DNA from: a bacterium
Lineage (GTDB): Bacteria > Hinthialibacterota > Hinthialibacteria > OLB16
Direction of reading: 5' to 3'
Length of the DNA stretch: 64,000 bases
Assembly (NCBI GenBank): GCA_022072055.1
Contig: JAJVIK010000007.1
Coordinates: 1-64,000 of the forward strand
Made by a program: the position numbers and the translations under genes. Within the stretch, counting starts at the first letter, position 1, and the number at the start of each line of letters is the position of its first letter. A model generated the notes under the pieces. The model was not told the DNA's origin. It ran no database searches and saw only the letters and a program-made list of their open reading frames with translations. Below are positions 1-8,247 of the stretch, in pieces.

Positions 1-43
1 CGGCCTTCTCCTGGGAAGTGTAGCGCTTCCGACTCCTTGCCAT
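1..43 (-). mobile_element. 5' end of a probable IS transposase gene, partial
   Basis: An ATG at 41-43 on the minus strand follows a good ribosome site (complement of 51-56, GGAGGA, seven bases upstream) and opens a frame that runs off the window: M-A-R-S-R-K-R-Y-T-S-Q-E-K-A. A basic start followed by R-Y-T-x-E-x-K is typical of helix-turn-helix OrfA transposase subunits of IS3-like elements. Only 14 codons are present, so the family is a guess. The neighbouring inverted repeat and the abruptly ended HD gene support an insertion boundary. Confidence 0.42.
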
Positions 44-56
44 AAGGGTTTCCTCC

Positions 57-89
57 GTTCGGATAAGATTCTATGTTGCTTATCCGAAC
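57..89. repeat. Perfect 11-bp inverted repeat with 11-bp spacer at a probable insertion junction
   Basis: GTTCGGATAAG at 57-67 and CTTATCCGAAC at 79-89 are exact reverse complements separated by 11 bases. The stop codon of the truncated HD gene (80-82) lies inside the right arm, and the transposase start lies 14 bases beyond the left arm. This could be an element end, a recombinase target or a hairpin shielding the transposase from outside transcription. Confidence 0.6.
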
Positions 90-367
90 CACGGAACTGT
101 CGGATTCCAGGTGAACCGGGACAGTTGCTCATCCAGGGCACATGGCTCCTTCGCCACTTCCACGACTCGCGACATGATCGCGAGAGTCCCTAATGAGTGT
201 GCAAATCGCGAATGAGTTGCGTTTGGATAGACGAGATGACCGAAGCCGAGTTGTATTAGGTGACGCAACCGCTGAAAGGAGGGCGTATCGACAATCTTGC
301 GCTCTAGCTCACTTAAGTGAATATCACCGTGGATCGGATCGACTATAATCTTAATGCTGACTGCCAT
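80..367 (-). pseudogene. Truncated HD-superfamily phosphohydrolase (COG1078-like), N-terminal fragment
   Basis: The 95-residue product begins with the signature of the dGTPase-like/YwfO/SAMHD1-type HD family: D-P-I-H-G near residue 10, the F-Q-R-L-R-x-L-x-Q-L-G segment near 31-42, and S-R-F-A-H-S-L-G near 53-60, where the His is the first metal ligand. Intact relatives are about 400 residues or more. The downstream L-L-H-D-x-G-H metal motif and the rest of the fold are absent. The last 20 or so residues no longer look like the family, and the stop falls inside the inverted repeat at 57-89. I read it as inactivated by an inserted element. It overlaps the end of the YwgA-like gene by 17 bases, so the two were probably translationally coupled. 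Confidence 0.7.
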
Positions 368-860
368 GCTTCAGGAGGCCTACTTGACGAAGATTTGTAA
401 TTGCGTCTTTGATCTCCGGTTCCGAAAAACTCTTCTTGTATTTGAGAAGAAGGTCCCTGATCGCTGATGCATCCACTCCATTTACCTGTCCACGATCTAT
501 CAGAAAATGAACCGAAGCCAGTAACTCCAGAGTCCGGGCCCGAGATTCTTTGTCCCCGGAGGGAAGAATCTGCTTTAGCTTGACTAGTCGCTGCTTCGAT
601 TTTGAATCGAGCTCCCATCCCTCGGATGAATCAAAGTCACTTTCGACCTCTTCCCGGATCGCAAAGGCATCATTGGTCAGCGCAGTGCAGTACGGACCCT
701 TTAGATACCAGCTGAAGTAATAACCGAGATTGACCCCGGCCTCTTGAGCAAGATAGATCGTCTTCTGGAGAATCAATCTGTCGGAAAAATCTCTGAGACC
801 ATTCTCTCCCTGCTCAAGCTCCTTCAGCACCAACCGAGTCCCAATCTGTCGTCGATCCAC
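351..860 (-). CDS. YwgA-like protein, partner of the HD phosphohydrolase
   Basis: The 169-residue product (GTG start at 860, preceded by AAAGGGG five bases upstream; a longer TTG start at 920 is possible) carries a L-Q-K-x-I-Y-L-A stretch followed by Y-x-F-x-W-Y-L-K-G-P-Y. This matches the Bacillus YwgA family as I remember it, and also the general shape of SocA-like antitoxin domains. In Bacillus ywgA sits beside ywfO, an HD protein of the same family as the gene that follows here, so the pairing is conserved. The biochemical role is not known. A joint role in nucleotide turnover or phage/toxin defence is inference only. With its partner broken, this gene may be decaying. Confidence 0.5.
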   Translation of the reverse strand: MDRRQIGTRLVLKELEQGENGLRDFSDRLILQKTIYLAQEAGVNLGYYFSWYLKGPYCTALTNDAFAIREEVESDFDSSEGWELDSKSKQRLVKLKQILPSGDKESRARTLELLASVHFLIDRGQVNGVDASAIRDLLLKYKKSFSEPEIKDAITNLRQVGLLKHGSQH

Positions 861-1127
861 ATCGTCCCCTTTCACGGCCAATCGATTGGGGAACGGCTCA
901 CCCCTGAACCGGACCCTCAAGACATAACATGCAAGACAAGTAATCTGAACCAGTTAAAGTGGCTTTTCTACTCTCTGATGGTGCGTCTTTTTGCCGGATT
1001 TGTCAAGAAGGAATTCCTCCATGGACCCGGCAATATACATAAATGCAGTATCCGATTGGGTTTATGCACGTCTCCAGGCTGAGTCTCCTTCAATAAGAAG
1101 TATGATTTCAGGCCAAAACGGGCGCGT

Positions 1128-3041
1128 CTACTGAAACAGCCCGTCCTCGTCCTTGTCCACCTCGAACTGGACAATTTTGGGGGTCACATAGGTGCTGTCG
1201 GGACCGGTGGCGCCTTCGATTTCGATCGGGAACTTCCGGTTCTGACCGCGTTCATCCGCCAAGCGGCGCGCGATGGCCTCTTCGTTAATCCGAGTGAAGA
1301 GGCCGGATAGCGCGGGGACTCTTGAAGCGTCCTGGAGAACCTCCCTCCACGCGGTCCGTTTCCCGACCCGGTACCAGAGGGACCCCTTAGGGTCCCAGTA
1401 AACTCCTTCCTCCCCGATTTCCCCATTTCGCTTATCCCCATCCCACCACTCCCGTTGGAAACGAAGGCCGGTCTGGGCGAGGGAGCCTTCATAATCGCGA
1501 AGGTCTTCCCGCGAGACCTGGACAACGGGCCGCTCGGTGGTGGGCATTTCTTCGAGGAGCTCCCGCGCTTTTCGGGCGGAGGGGGTGTCGCTCAAGGATT
1601 CGGTCACGAACTTGAGCGCCTTGAAACGATCCGGCCCGGCGGGCAGTTCCTTGGACCGTCTGACAATCGCCGCCGCCCATTTGGCGCGATACTTCTCCTC
1701 GCGGTTGGGATCCTCGATTCCTTTGCGTTCGAGGATTTCGAGAGCGTCCGCGTAACGATCCGCCCTGGCGCAGAGATCGGCCCATTCCAAGTAGTCCTCC
1801 GTGGAAAGGGCTTCGGGATTTTCACGGTCCACCTTGGCGTAGGCATCAATGGACTCTTCAAGGCCAAGCCGGTTGCCGAATAGGAGGGTGACTCCGCGCA
1901 GGGCGGTTTGAACCCCCTGCGCAAGACCAACCACCGCCGGGGCGTCGGTTCCATGTCGAGCGGCGGTGCGCGCCATTCCATGAGGGCTCACCCCGAAACC
2001 GCTCTCGCCGAAGAGCAGATAATTGAGGGTCTTACTCCGACGGTCCGCGAGCGCGGAGCCGATGGGTCGTTTGGCGCTGTCCACGGAAATCGCTTTCGGG
2101 GCCGCCTCGCTGTCGAGGATCTTCTTGCGGATCAGGCCATAGCCCGCGTCATCCAGTCCATCCGCCGGTTGTGGAGCGGGGAGCTCGTTGGCCGAGGGTT
2201 GCTCGTCATCCGAATTCAGTTCCCTCAATTGCTCCTCAAACCATTCCCGCTCCTCCGGCCAAAGGGAGATTCCGACCCTGGAAAGGCGCTCGACCCGCCC
2301 CCTTTCGCCGAGCTTCCGGGATTCCTTGATGGAATCCTTCCAGCTCCGGAGAAGTGTTTTCGACTTGCGCTCTTCAAGAGAAGCGACCAGGGCGCGGCCT
2401 TTTTCGATTTCCTCCGGGGTGGCCTCTCCCTTGGCCTCGCGCATCCGCGCGAGGTACCCGATCTTCTTGTCCACCACACTCGGCTCGCGTCTTCCGGTGA
2501 CCGCCGCAACGGCGTCCGTTCCGGCAACCGCGAGCGCCCTCGGCTGGCCCGCGAGGACCTCCGAGGTGGTCTGCCAAGCGCGATTGACGACGCCTGTAAC
2601 CTGGTTGAGGCGACGCCTGCGTTGGAGGTCCGTGAGTTCCACCTCCTCGACCTGGGACGCAAGGAGCAGCAGGCGCTCCCGCGCCACCCGGTCGTTCATC
2701 TTCTTGGCGAGCTTCCTGAGTTCGATCCCCTTCTCCCGCTGGGTGGTGGAGGCGGACAGGATTTCCAGGACCGCCAAGTCATCGACAATCCCATCCGGTT
2801 GATCCGAATTCCGCATCTGGTCGCGTTCGGCCACTTCCTTGGCGGAGGAAACCCGTTTGGGATTCTCAGCGAGCGCCCCGGCCAGGGCATCATGGACCAC
2901 CGCCGGGACAAACTCCTCGGCGCGGGTGGGTCCGGAAAGAAGGAGGCTGAGAAGGAAAAGCGCCGAGAGGCTGAGGTGAGTGCGACTCACCCGGCTTAAA
3001 CGCGCCGCGGAGCGAATAAGTTTTTGGCCGTGCTTGGACAT
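1128..3041 (-). CDS. Large exported protein with helical repeats, function unknown
   Basis: The 637-residue product has a Sec-type signal: basic start, Leu-rich stretch around residues 22-36, and a probable cut after A-x-A near 41. The rest is charged, Arg/Glu-rich and predicted mostly helical. A TPR-like stretch around residues 400-470 contains short D-R-Y-A-D-A-L-E-I-L helices. The C-terminal 120 residues are richer in Trp and Gly (E-W-W-D-G, G-S-L-W-Y-R-V-G). I do not recognise a named family. The start lies 6 bases after the stop of the preceding lipoprotein gene, so both probably belong to one minus-strand operon that begins with the zinc-ribbon/MshEN protein at 6034. Confidence 0.75.
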   Translation of the reverse strand: MSKHGQKLIRSAARLSRVSRTHLSLSALFLLSLLLSGPTRAEEFVPAVVHDALAGALAENPKRVSSAKEVAERDQMRNSDQPDGIVDDLAVLEILSASTTQREKGIELRKLAKKMNDRVARERLLLLASQVEEVELTDLQRRRRLNQVTGVVNRAWQTTSEVLAGQPRALAVAGTDAVAAVTGRREPSVVDKKIGYLARMREAKGEATPEEIEKGRALVASLEERKSKTLLRSWKDSIKESRKLGERGRVERLSRVGISLWPEEREWFEEQLRELNSDDEQPSANELPAPQPADGLDDAGYGLIRKKILDSEAAPKAISVDSAKRPIGSALADRRSKTLNYLLFGESGFGVSPHGMARTAARHGTDAPAVVGLAQGVQTALRGVTLLFGNRLGLEESIDAYAKVDRENPEALSTEDYLEWADLCARADRYADALEILERKGIEDPNREEKYRAKWAAAIVRRSKELPAGPDRFKALKFVTESLSDTPSARKARELLEEMPTTERPVVQVSREDLRDYEGSLAQTGLRFQREWWDGDKRNGEIGEEGVYWDPKGSLWYRVGKRTAWREVLQDASRVPALSGLFTRINEEAIARRLADERGQNRKFPIEIEGATGPDSTYVTPKIVQFEVDKDEDGLFQ

Positions 3042-3047
3042 ATCGTG

Positions 3048-3956
3048 TCAGTGCTGGTCGGCTTTCTTGGCCAGTTCTTCGAGTGCATCCAGGCGGGACT
3101 GAGCCTCGCGTTTTTCGGGATACCCATCCGCCTGGGATATCTTGACATAGATTTCCGTGGCGCGCTCCAGCGCCTTCTTGGCCAGGTCCCAATCCGCCTG
3201 CCCCCCTCCATATTCGGCCCGCTCGACCAATTCACGAGCCACTTCTTCATGATAGAGGGCCAGCCGCATCCAGTGCTCGCAGATACGCTTGCTGTCGGGA
3301 AAACGTTCGATCAGGCTCTCGATGGCCTCGCGGTAGGCCGCTTCTCCCACCTCCCCGCGTCGCGACTGGAAGTCGAGGAACTCGGCCACCGCCTGATTTT
3401 CCGCGAGCAGCCACGCCAAGCTCTCCCATTCGGTCCCCTTGTATTTCCGGATCGAGGTCTCGGCGCGATTCTTGGCGGCTTCCCGAAGCCGCAGGCGCTC
3501 TTCGGGGTCCTTTCCCTCCAAGGGCGGGCGGAATAGTTCGCGGAAATCAGCCATCACCTCGGAGCGCTTCCTGGCGACTTTGGGGAGATCGGGGTCGGTT
3601 CCACCGACCGAGCTGTAGGCCTGCTCGGCGGCGTCGACATCCCCCAGTTTCTCATGGCAGATTCCCTTGGCATGGGCGACAATGTCCTCGCACTGCCCCG
3701 GATGGGAGCGCGCCCAGGCATCCAGGCGCTTGGTCGCGTTGGAGAACAGGTTCTTCCCCTCGGCGTCCGTGGGGTAAGGCAGGCGGTAGGTGTCGTCGCT
3801 CCGGTGCAGAAGCACCTCGCTCACAATGGTGTTCAAGGACTCGTAGGGACGATTCCGCTCGGGGGTTTTCGCCGCATAACAGCCAAGCAGAAGGCCGAAG
3901 AGGAGGATCGCGGGGATTCCCCTCAATTCACTTGCTCCGGATGCGCGCGTAGACAT
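3048..3956 (-). CDS. Lipoprotein with TPR-like helices
   Basis: Starting at the ATG at 3956 (an adjacent ATG at 3959 is equally possible), the 302-residue product has a short signal ending in a lipobox L-L-L-G-C, so it should be lipid-anchored in the periplasm. The mature part is helical, with paired helices such as D-V-D-A-A-E-Q-A-Y and A-Y-R-E-A-I-E-S-L-I-E-R-F-P-D-S that resemble TPR/BamD-type repeats. The start overlaps the end of the M20 peptidase gene by about 30 bases, indicating coupled translation. A role as an envelope assembly or scaffold protein together with the next gene is inference. No catalytic motif is visible. Confidence 0.72.
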   Translation of the reverse strand: MSTRASGASELRGIPAILLFGLLLGCYAAKTPERNRPYESLNTIVSEVLLHRSDDTYRLPYPTDAEGKNLFSNATKRLDAWARSHPGQCEDIVAHAKGICHEKLGDVDAAEQAYSSVGGTDPDLPKVARKRSEVMADFRELFRPPLEGKDPEERLRLREAAKNRAETSIRKYKGTEWESLAWLLAENQAVAEFLDFQSRRGEVGEAAYREAIESLIERFPDSKRICEHWMRLALYHEEVARELVERAEYGGGQADWDLAKKALERATEIYVKISQADGYPEKREAQSRLDALEELAKKADQH

Positions 3957-5310
3957 CATGGAAATGAGCGCTGGTGGCGATTCCCCGGTGGAAGTCGGCC
4001 AGGGTGAACTTCTCGTTTGGGGCATGCAGGTTGTCGTCCGGAAGACCAAAGCCAAGCAATACCACCGGCATTTTCATCACATCGACAAAGAAGGCCACGA
4101 CCGGGATCGAGGCCCCCTCGCGGATCAGGAGAGGCTCCTTGCCGAAGCCTCTTTGGAGGGCCTCCTTCCCGGCGCGCATGGCCGGGTCCTCGACTGGGAT
4201 CACAGTGGCCGGGGAGTTCTGGTAGCGGATGATTTCGATCCGGCAATCGGAAGGGATTCCGGCGCGCACATGGGCCTCGAAGAGGTCGGCGATCCGGTTG
4301 GCGTCCTGGCCGGGAACCAACCGCATGCTGACCTTGGCCCCCGCCTGGGAAGGGATCACGGTTTTGGCGCCCTTTCCGGCGTAGCCCCCATAGAGGCCAT
4401 TCACATCCAAGGTGGGGCGGCACCACTTGCGCACGGGAACCGGGTACTCGCGTTCGCCGGAAAGCGAGGGGAGCCCGAGCTCCCGCGCGAGGCCCGCGAA
4501 ATCCCAGGGGAGCTTTTCATACTCCCGAATCTCCCACTCCTCCGCATCCCGGACCCCATCGTAAAAGCCCTCGATGGCGATGCTCCCATCGGGTTTTTTG
4601 AGGGAGGCGATCACGTTCGCCACGACTTGGGCTGGGTTGGGGACAATTCCACCGAACATCCCGGAGTGCAGGTCCTGGTTCGATCCGGTGACCACGAACT
4701 CCATGTAGGTGAGTCCGCGAAGGGCGTAGCAAAGAGCCGGCTGGTTCGGTCCGAACTGGCTGGTGTCGGAGATCAGGACCGCGTCGGCCTCAAAGCGCGC
4801 GCGGCGCTCTTGGATAAACTCCTCCAGGTTGGGGCTTCCGATTTCCTCCTCGCCTTCGATCAGAAAGATCAAGTTGACCGGGATCTCACCGACCGCGCGC
4901 ATCCAGGCTTCGGCGGCTTTGACATGGGTGTAGACCTGCCCCTTGTCGTCGGTGGCCCCGCGAGCGTAGAGGATTCCGTTCTCGCGCCTCGGCTCAAAGG
5001 GGGGGGAATTCCAAAGGTCGAGCGGATCGACCGGCTGGACATCGTAATGGCCGTAAACCAGCACGGTGGGCAGTCCCGGACGTTTGGGGGTTTCGGCGAC
5101 CACGGCCGGCCAGCCTTTTGTGGGGAGGATTTCCGCCGCAAGGCCGATCTCGACGAAGCGCGCCCGGAGCCACTCGGCGCAGGAGAGGATATCTTGCCGA
5201 TGGTCCGGGTTCGCGCTGATGCTGGGAAAGCGCAGGAACGCGCACAGCTCTTCCTCAAACCGCTCCCGATTCTCTTCCAGAAAACAGCAGACTCTCTTGA
5301 TTGCGTTCAT
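3928..5310 (-). CDS. M20 family zinc dipeptidase
   Basis: The 460-residue product is a complete M20/M25/M40 metallopeptidase of the dipeptidase subgroup, probably cytosolic. The di-zinc site is visible in order: G-H-Y-D-V-Q-P with His88, R-G-A-T-D-D-K-G-Q with bridging Asp121, the catalytic E-G-E-E-E-I-G-S around residues 152-159, and further ligands later in the chain. A lid/dimerisation domain occupies roughly residues 200-330. Members hydrolyse dipeptides or N-acyl amino acids; the substrate cannot be told from sequence. The length is normal for the family. It lies between the MshEN-like gene and the lipoprotein, all on the minus strand with short gaps or overlaps. Confidence 0.93.
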   Translation of the reverse strand: MNAIKRVCCFLEENRERFEEELCAFLRFPSISANPDHRQDILSCAEWLRARFVEIGLAAEILPTKGWPAVVAETPKRPGLPTVLVYGHYDVQPVDPLDLWNSPPFEPRRENGILYARGATDDKGQVYTHVKAAEAWMRAVGEIPVNLIFLIEGEEEIGSPNLEEFIQERRARFEADAVLISDTSQFGPNQPALCYALRGLTYMEFVVTGSNQDLHSGMFGGIVPNPAQVVANVIASLKKPDGSIAIEGFYDGVRDAEEWEIREYEKLPWDFAGLARELGLPSLSGEREYPVPVRKWCRPTLDVNGLYGGYAGKGAKTVIPSQAGAKVSMRLVPGQDANRIADLFEAHVRAGIPSDCRIEIIRYQNSPATVIPVEDPAMRAGKEALQRGFGKEPLLIREGASIPVVAFFVDVMKMPVVLLGFGLPDDNLHAPNEKFTLADFHRGIATSAHFHDVYARIRSK

Positions 5311-5335
5311 GGGCGCCTCGGATCAAATTGAGCGG

Positions 5336-6034
5336 TTATGAAAGGGATTCAAACCGACTGGGGGGGCCCCCATGCCGGTGGAGTTCCTTGAGGATCTCCA
5401 TCTCGTCCGCAATGGCGAGCGCGAGAGTCATCCCGATGGTTTCCAGGTACATTTCGAGATTGGCGATGGCGAGGGTGTCGAAGGGGTCCGCGATGGCGAC
5501 AGTCAGTCGCGCGCCCTCCAGACGAACCGGAACCGCCTTGCAGCGCAAAAGGGTTTCGCGAGGAATGAGCGAGATCAAGGTGGGATGGACCTCGTTTACC
5601 CGGACCGCATCGATGCCGAAGCTTTTCGAGATTTCCTTCTTGGGTTCATCGATGCCCTCCGACTCCAACGGGATTCGATCGAGGCGAGAGGGATTTTCAT
5701 CGGGGAGAAAAGCCCCTTCGAGGGGGATCGCGTCCTCCACCACCTCGTCCGGCTCGGCCACCGCGAGGCCACCGGGGTTGAGCAGCTCGCCAAGGTCCTC
5801 CCGGGCCAGCAGCCGGTCCACCTCCTCCACCGGATCGGGGAGTTGCGCCGACAGGCCATCCCGGTGGCGCTGGATGTGGCGCCAGATGTTGCCGAGGGGG
5901 ATGCGGATGCCCAGGCGGTACCAGCAGTCATCGCACAGATGGGCCGTGGTCCTCAGCGCGCCCTCCACCACCTCATCCAGATGAAGGGTGGCGCGATGGA
6001 GGCCACAAACATTGCAGAGCGGGTATTCTTCCAC
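5336..6034 (-). CDS. Zinc-ribbon protein with a GspE/MshEN-like domain
   Basis: The 232-residue product starts with a four-Cys knuckle (C7-x2-C10 and C34-x2-C37) of the McsA/UvrB zinc-ribbon style. After an acidic linker, the last 85 or so residues match the N-terminal domain of type II secretion/type IV pilus ATPases: L-I-P-R-E-T near 161, then L-T-V-A-I-A-D-P-F-D and a closing helix. That MshEN-type domain binds c-di-GMP in some pilus ATPases. Here it is not attached to any ATPase, so a regulatory or adaptor role is likely but unproven. It is the first gene of the minus-strand operon and is divergent from pckG. Confidence 0.65.
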   Translation of the reverse strand: MEEYPLCNVCGLHRATLHLDEVVEGALRTTAHLCDDCWYRLGIRIPLGNIWRHIQRHRDGLSAQLPDPVEEVDRLLAREDLGELLNPGGLAVAEPDEVVEDAIPLEGAFLPDENPSRLDRIPLESEGIDEPKKEISKSFGIDAVRVNEVHPTLISLIPRETLLRCKAVPVRLEGARLTVAIADPFDTLAIANLEMYLETIGMTLALAIADEMEILKELHRHGGPPSRFESLS

Positions 6035-6378
6035 TGGGATGACAGGTCACTTTCCCGCCAGGCGCGCGCAACCCCATGAGGCCGCGCGGGCGAGCGGAAG
6101 TCAAATTCCTCCAAGTAGTTTAGTCATATCCGGGGTGAGATTGAAACCGCTGAGTGCACCGGAACGGGGGGCCGGCGGATCGACGCCCAAACCCCAACAA
6201 GGGGGGTGTCTTCCCGTTGCTTCCTGAGTTTTCAGCGGGTATAGTCAAGTCGCTTCAACACGTTCCAGGGTCCCGTTTTGTCCGCTGATCATCCCGGCCT
6301 TGCGCACGGTCCCATCAGAGGGTGGGTGGTTCCCTGTGGGTGGTGATTGGGAACTGAATCGATTAAGGAGAGATTCAA
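6035..6378. other. Divergent intergenic region upstream of pckG
   Basis: There is no convincing gene in these 344 bases. The region separates the minus-strand MshEN-like gene from plus-strand pckG and must hold promoters for both. A plus-strand promoter candidate lies at 6217-6245. The pckG ribosome site AAGGAGAG lies at 6364-6371. I see no riboswitch or strong hairpin. Confidence 0.5.
6217..6245 (+). promoter_or_regulatory. Candidate sigma-70 promoter of pckG
   Basis: TTGCTT at 6217-6222 and TATAGT at 6240-6245 are separated by exactly 17 bases. The -10 box matches 5 of 6 consensus bases and the -35 box 3 of 6. This would give a leader of about 125 bases before the pckG start. Confidence 0.45.
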
Positions 6379-8160
6379 ATGGTGAGGCATCAGGAGCTGC
6401 AACTGTGGGTGGAAGAGATGGCCGCGATGTGCAAACCGGAGCGCATCGTGTGGATCAACGGCAGCGAAGAGGAGCACCAACGTCTCACTGCCGAGGCGAT
6501 CAGTTCCGGCGAGGTCATCCAGCTCGATTCGGAGAAATGGCCGGGTTGCCTCTATCATCGAACCGCCCTCAATGATGTCGCGCGCACCGAGGACCTCACC
6601 TTTATCTGCACGACGCTCAAGGATGACGCCGGGCCGACCAACAACTGGATGTCGCCGGAGGAGGGGTACCGCCGCGCCGGGGAAATCTTCGAGGGGGCGA
6701 TGCGCGGTCGGACCATGTATGTGATCCCCTTCTGCATGGGGCCGGTCGGTTCGCCCTTCAGCAAGATCGGGGTGGAGCTCACCGACAGCATCTATGTGGT
6801 CCTCAATATGCGCATCATGTGCAATATCGGGGATGAGGTCCTGGAACAGCTCGGCGCGGGTGGGGAGTTCACCAAGTGCCTCCACAGCAAGGCCGAACTC
6901 GACATCAAGAAGCGCCTGATCCTGCACTTCCCCGAGGATAACGCGATTTGGAGCGTCGGCTCCGGCTATGGCGGAAATGTGCTGCTCGGCAAGAAGTGCC
7001 TGGCGCTGCGAATTGCCAGCCATGTGGCGCGGCGGGAAGGCTGGATGGCCGAGCACATGCTGATCATGGGGGTGCAGCGCCCGGATGGGCACATCTACTA
7101 CATCGCCGGGGCGTTCCCTTCCGCCTGTGGAAAGACCAACCTGGCCATGCTGGTCCCGCCGGAGGGCTACCGAGCCAAGGGCTGGAAGGTGTTTACTGTC
7201 GGGGACGACATCGCCTGGATGCGGATCGACACCGACCGTCGTCTCTGGGCGGTCAACCCCGAGACCGGGTTTTTCGGAGTCGCCCCCGGAACCAGCAAGA
7301 ACACCAATCCCAACGCCCTCGAGACGATTCGTAGAAACACCATTTTCACCAATGTGGTGCTTGGCAAGGGCGGCACGGTCTGGTGGGAGGGGATGGAGGA
7401 GGAGCCGCCGGCGGAGGGTCGGGACTGGCAGGGTCGCCCCTGGAAACCCGGCTTGATCGGCGAGGATGGGAAGCCGGCGGTCGGCGCGCACCCCAACAGC
7501 CGTTTCACCGCCCCCTTTTCACAGTGCCCCTCGCGCTCGGCGCGCGCGGGGGACCATCACGGGGTGCCGATTTCCGCAATCATTTTCGGGGGTCGCCGCG
7601 CGCGCCTCACCCCGCTCGTGTATGAGGCGCAGAGCTGGGGACACGGGGTCTACATCGGGGCAACCATGGCCTCGGAGCGGACCGCCGCCCAGTTCGGGAA
7701 ACAGGGCGAGGTGCGCCGCGACCCGATGGCCATGCTTCCCTTCTGCGGGTACAACATGGCCGACTATTTCGAGCATTGGCTCCGTATGGGGGTCCGGATG
7801 ACTCGTCCACCCCGAATCTTCAATGTCAACTGGTTCCGCACCGATGAGGACGGCAGTTTCCTGTGGCCCGGATTTGGCGAGAATATCCGGGTTCTGGATT
7901 GGATTCTGGCCCGCTGCTTAAACGAGGTGGAGGCGGAAAAGACCGCAATCGGGTGGGTCCCGCGCAAGGAGGACCTCAACCTGGAGGGTCTGGACATGGC
8001 GCCGGGGGCGATTGATGAGCTCCTTTCGGTCAACAAGGAGGAGTGGATCGCCGAGGCGGGTTTGATCGCCGAGCATTTCAAGCAGTTCGATGATCGCATC
8101 CCGCACGAGATGTGGGCCCAGCACGAGGCCCTTCTGCGGAGACTCGATCTGATCGGTTAG
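6379..8160 (+). CDS. pckG: Phosphoenolpyruvate carboxykinase (GTP)
   Basis: The 593-residue enzyme converts oxaloacetate plus GTP to phosphoenolpyruvate, GDP and CO2, linking the citric acid cycle with gluconeogenesis in the cytosol. Key motifs are present: the P-loop F-P-S-A-C-G-K-T-N near residues 246-254 with the GTP-class reactive Cys, kinase-2 G-D-D-I-A-W-M near 276, and the guanine/PEP-binding F-F-G-V-A-P-G-T region near 296. The length fits the GTP class (about 600) rather than the ATP class (about 530). The start at 6379 is set by an AAGGAGAG ribosome site. It is followed by a radical SAM gene on the same strand, separated by a hairpin repeat. Confidence 0.97.
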   Translation: MVRHQELQLWVEEMAAMCKPERIVWINGSEEEHQRLTAEAISSGEVIQLDSEKWPGCLYHRTALNDVARTEDLTFICTTLKDDAGPTNNWMSPEEGYRRAGEIFEGAMRGRTMYVIPFCMGPVGSPFSKIGVELTDSIYVVLNMRIMCNIGDEVLEQLGAGGEFTKCLHSKAELDIKKRLILHFPEDNAIWSVGSGYGGNVLLGKKCLALRIASHVARREGWMAEHMLIMGVQRPDGHIYYIAGAFPSACGKTNLAMLVPPEGYRAKGWKVFTVGDDIAWMRIDTDRRLWAVNPETGFFGVAPGTSKNTNPNALETIRRNTIFTNVVLGKGGTVWWEGMEEEPPAEGRDWQGRPWKPGLIGEDGKPAVGAHPNSRFTAPFSQCPSRSARAGDHHGVPISAIIFGGRRARLTPLVYEAQSWGHGVYIGATMASERTAAQFGKQGEVRRDPMAMLPFCGYNMADYFEHWLRMGVRMTRPPRIFNVNWFRTDEDGSFLWPGFGENIRVLDWILARCLNEVEAEKTAIGWVPRKEDLNLEGLDMAPGAIDELLSVNKEEWIAEAGLIAEHFKQFDDRIPHEMWAQHEALLRRLDLIG

Positions 8161-8191
8161 AACAGACGAGCCTGCGTTTCAGCAAGGCGGT

Positions 8192-8211
8192 GACAGGCAG
8201 GGATGCCTGTC
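8192..8211. repeat. Perfect hairpin repeat between pckG and the radical SAM gene
   Basis: GACAGGCA at 8192-8199 pairs perfectly with TGCCTGTC at 8204-8211 across a GGGA loop. It is followed by CTAC and not by a T-run, so it is not a classic terminator. It resembles the hairpins at 9478-9497 and 48926-48946 in size and in its flanking G(T/G)AGG on the other strand, suggesting a REP-like repeat family. Confidence 0.6.
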
Positions 8212-8247
8212 CTACACATTTGCGCGGGGCGGGCTAGACTAATCTCG

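Noticed and set aside
8203-8247. Earlier in-frame start for the radical SAM gene
   Set aside because: It would translate through the hairpin repeat, and the extra residues do not resemble the family.
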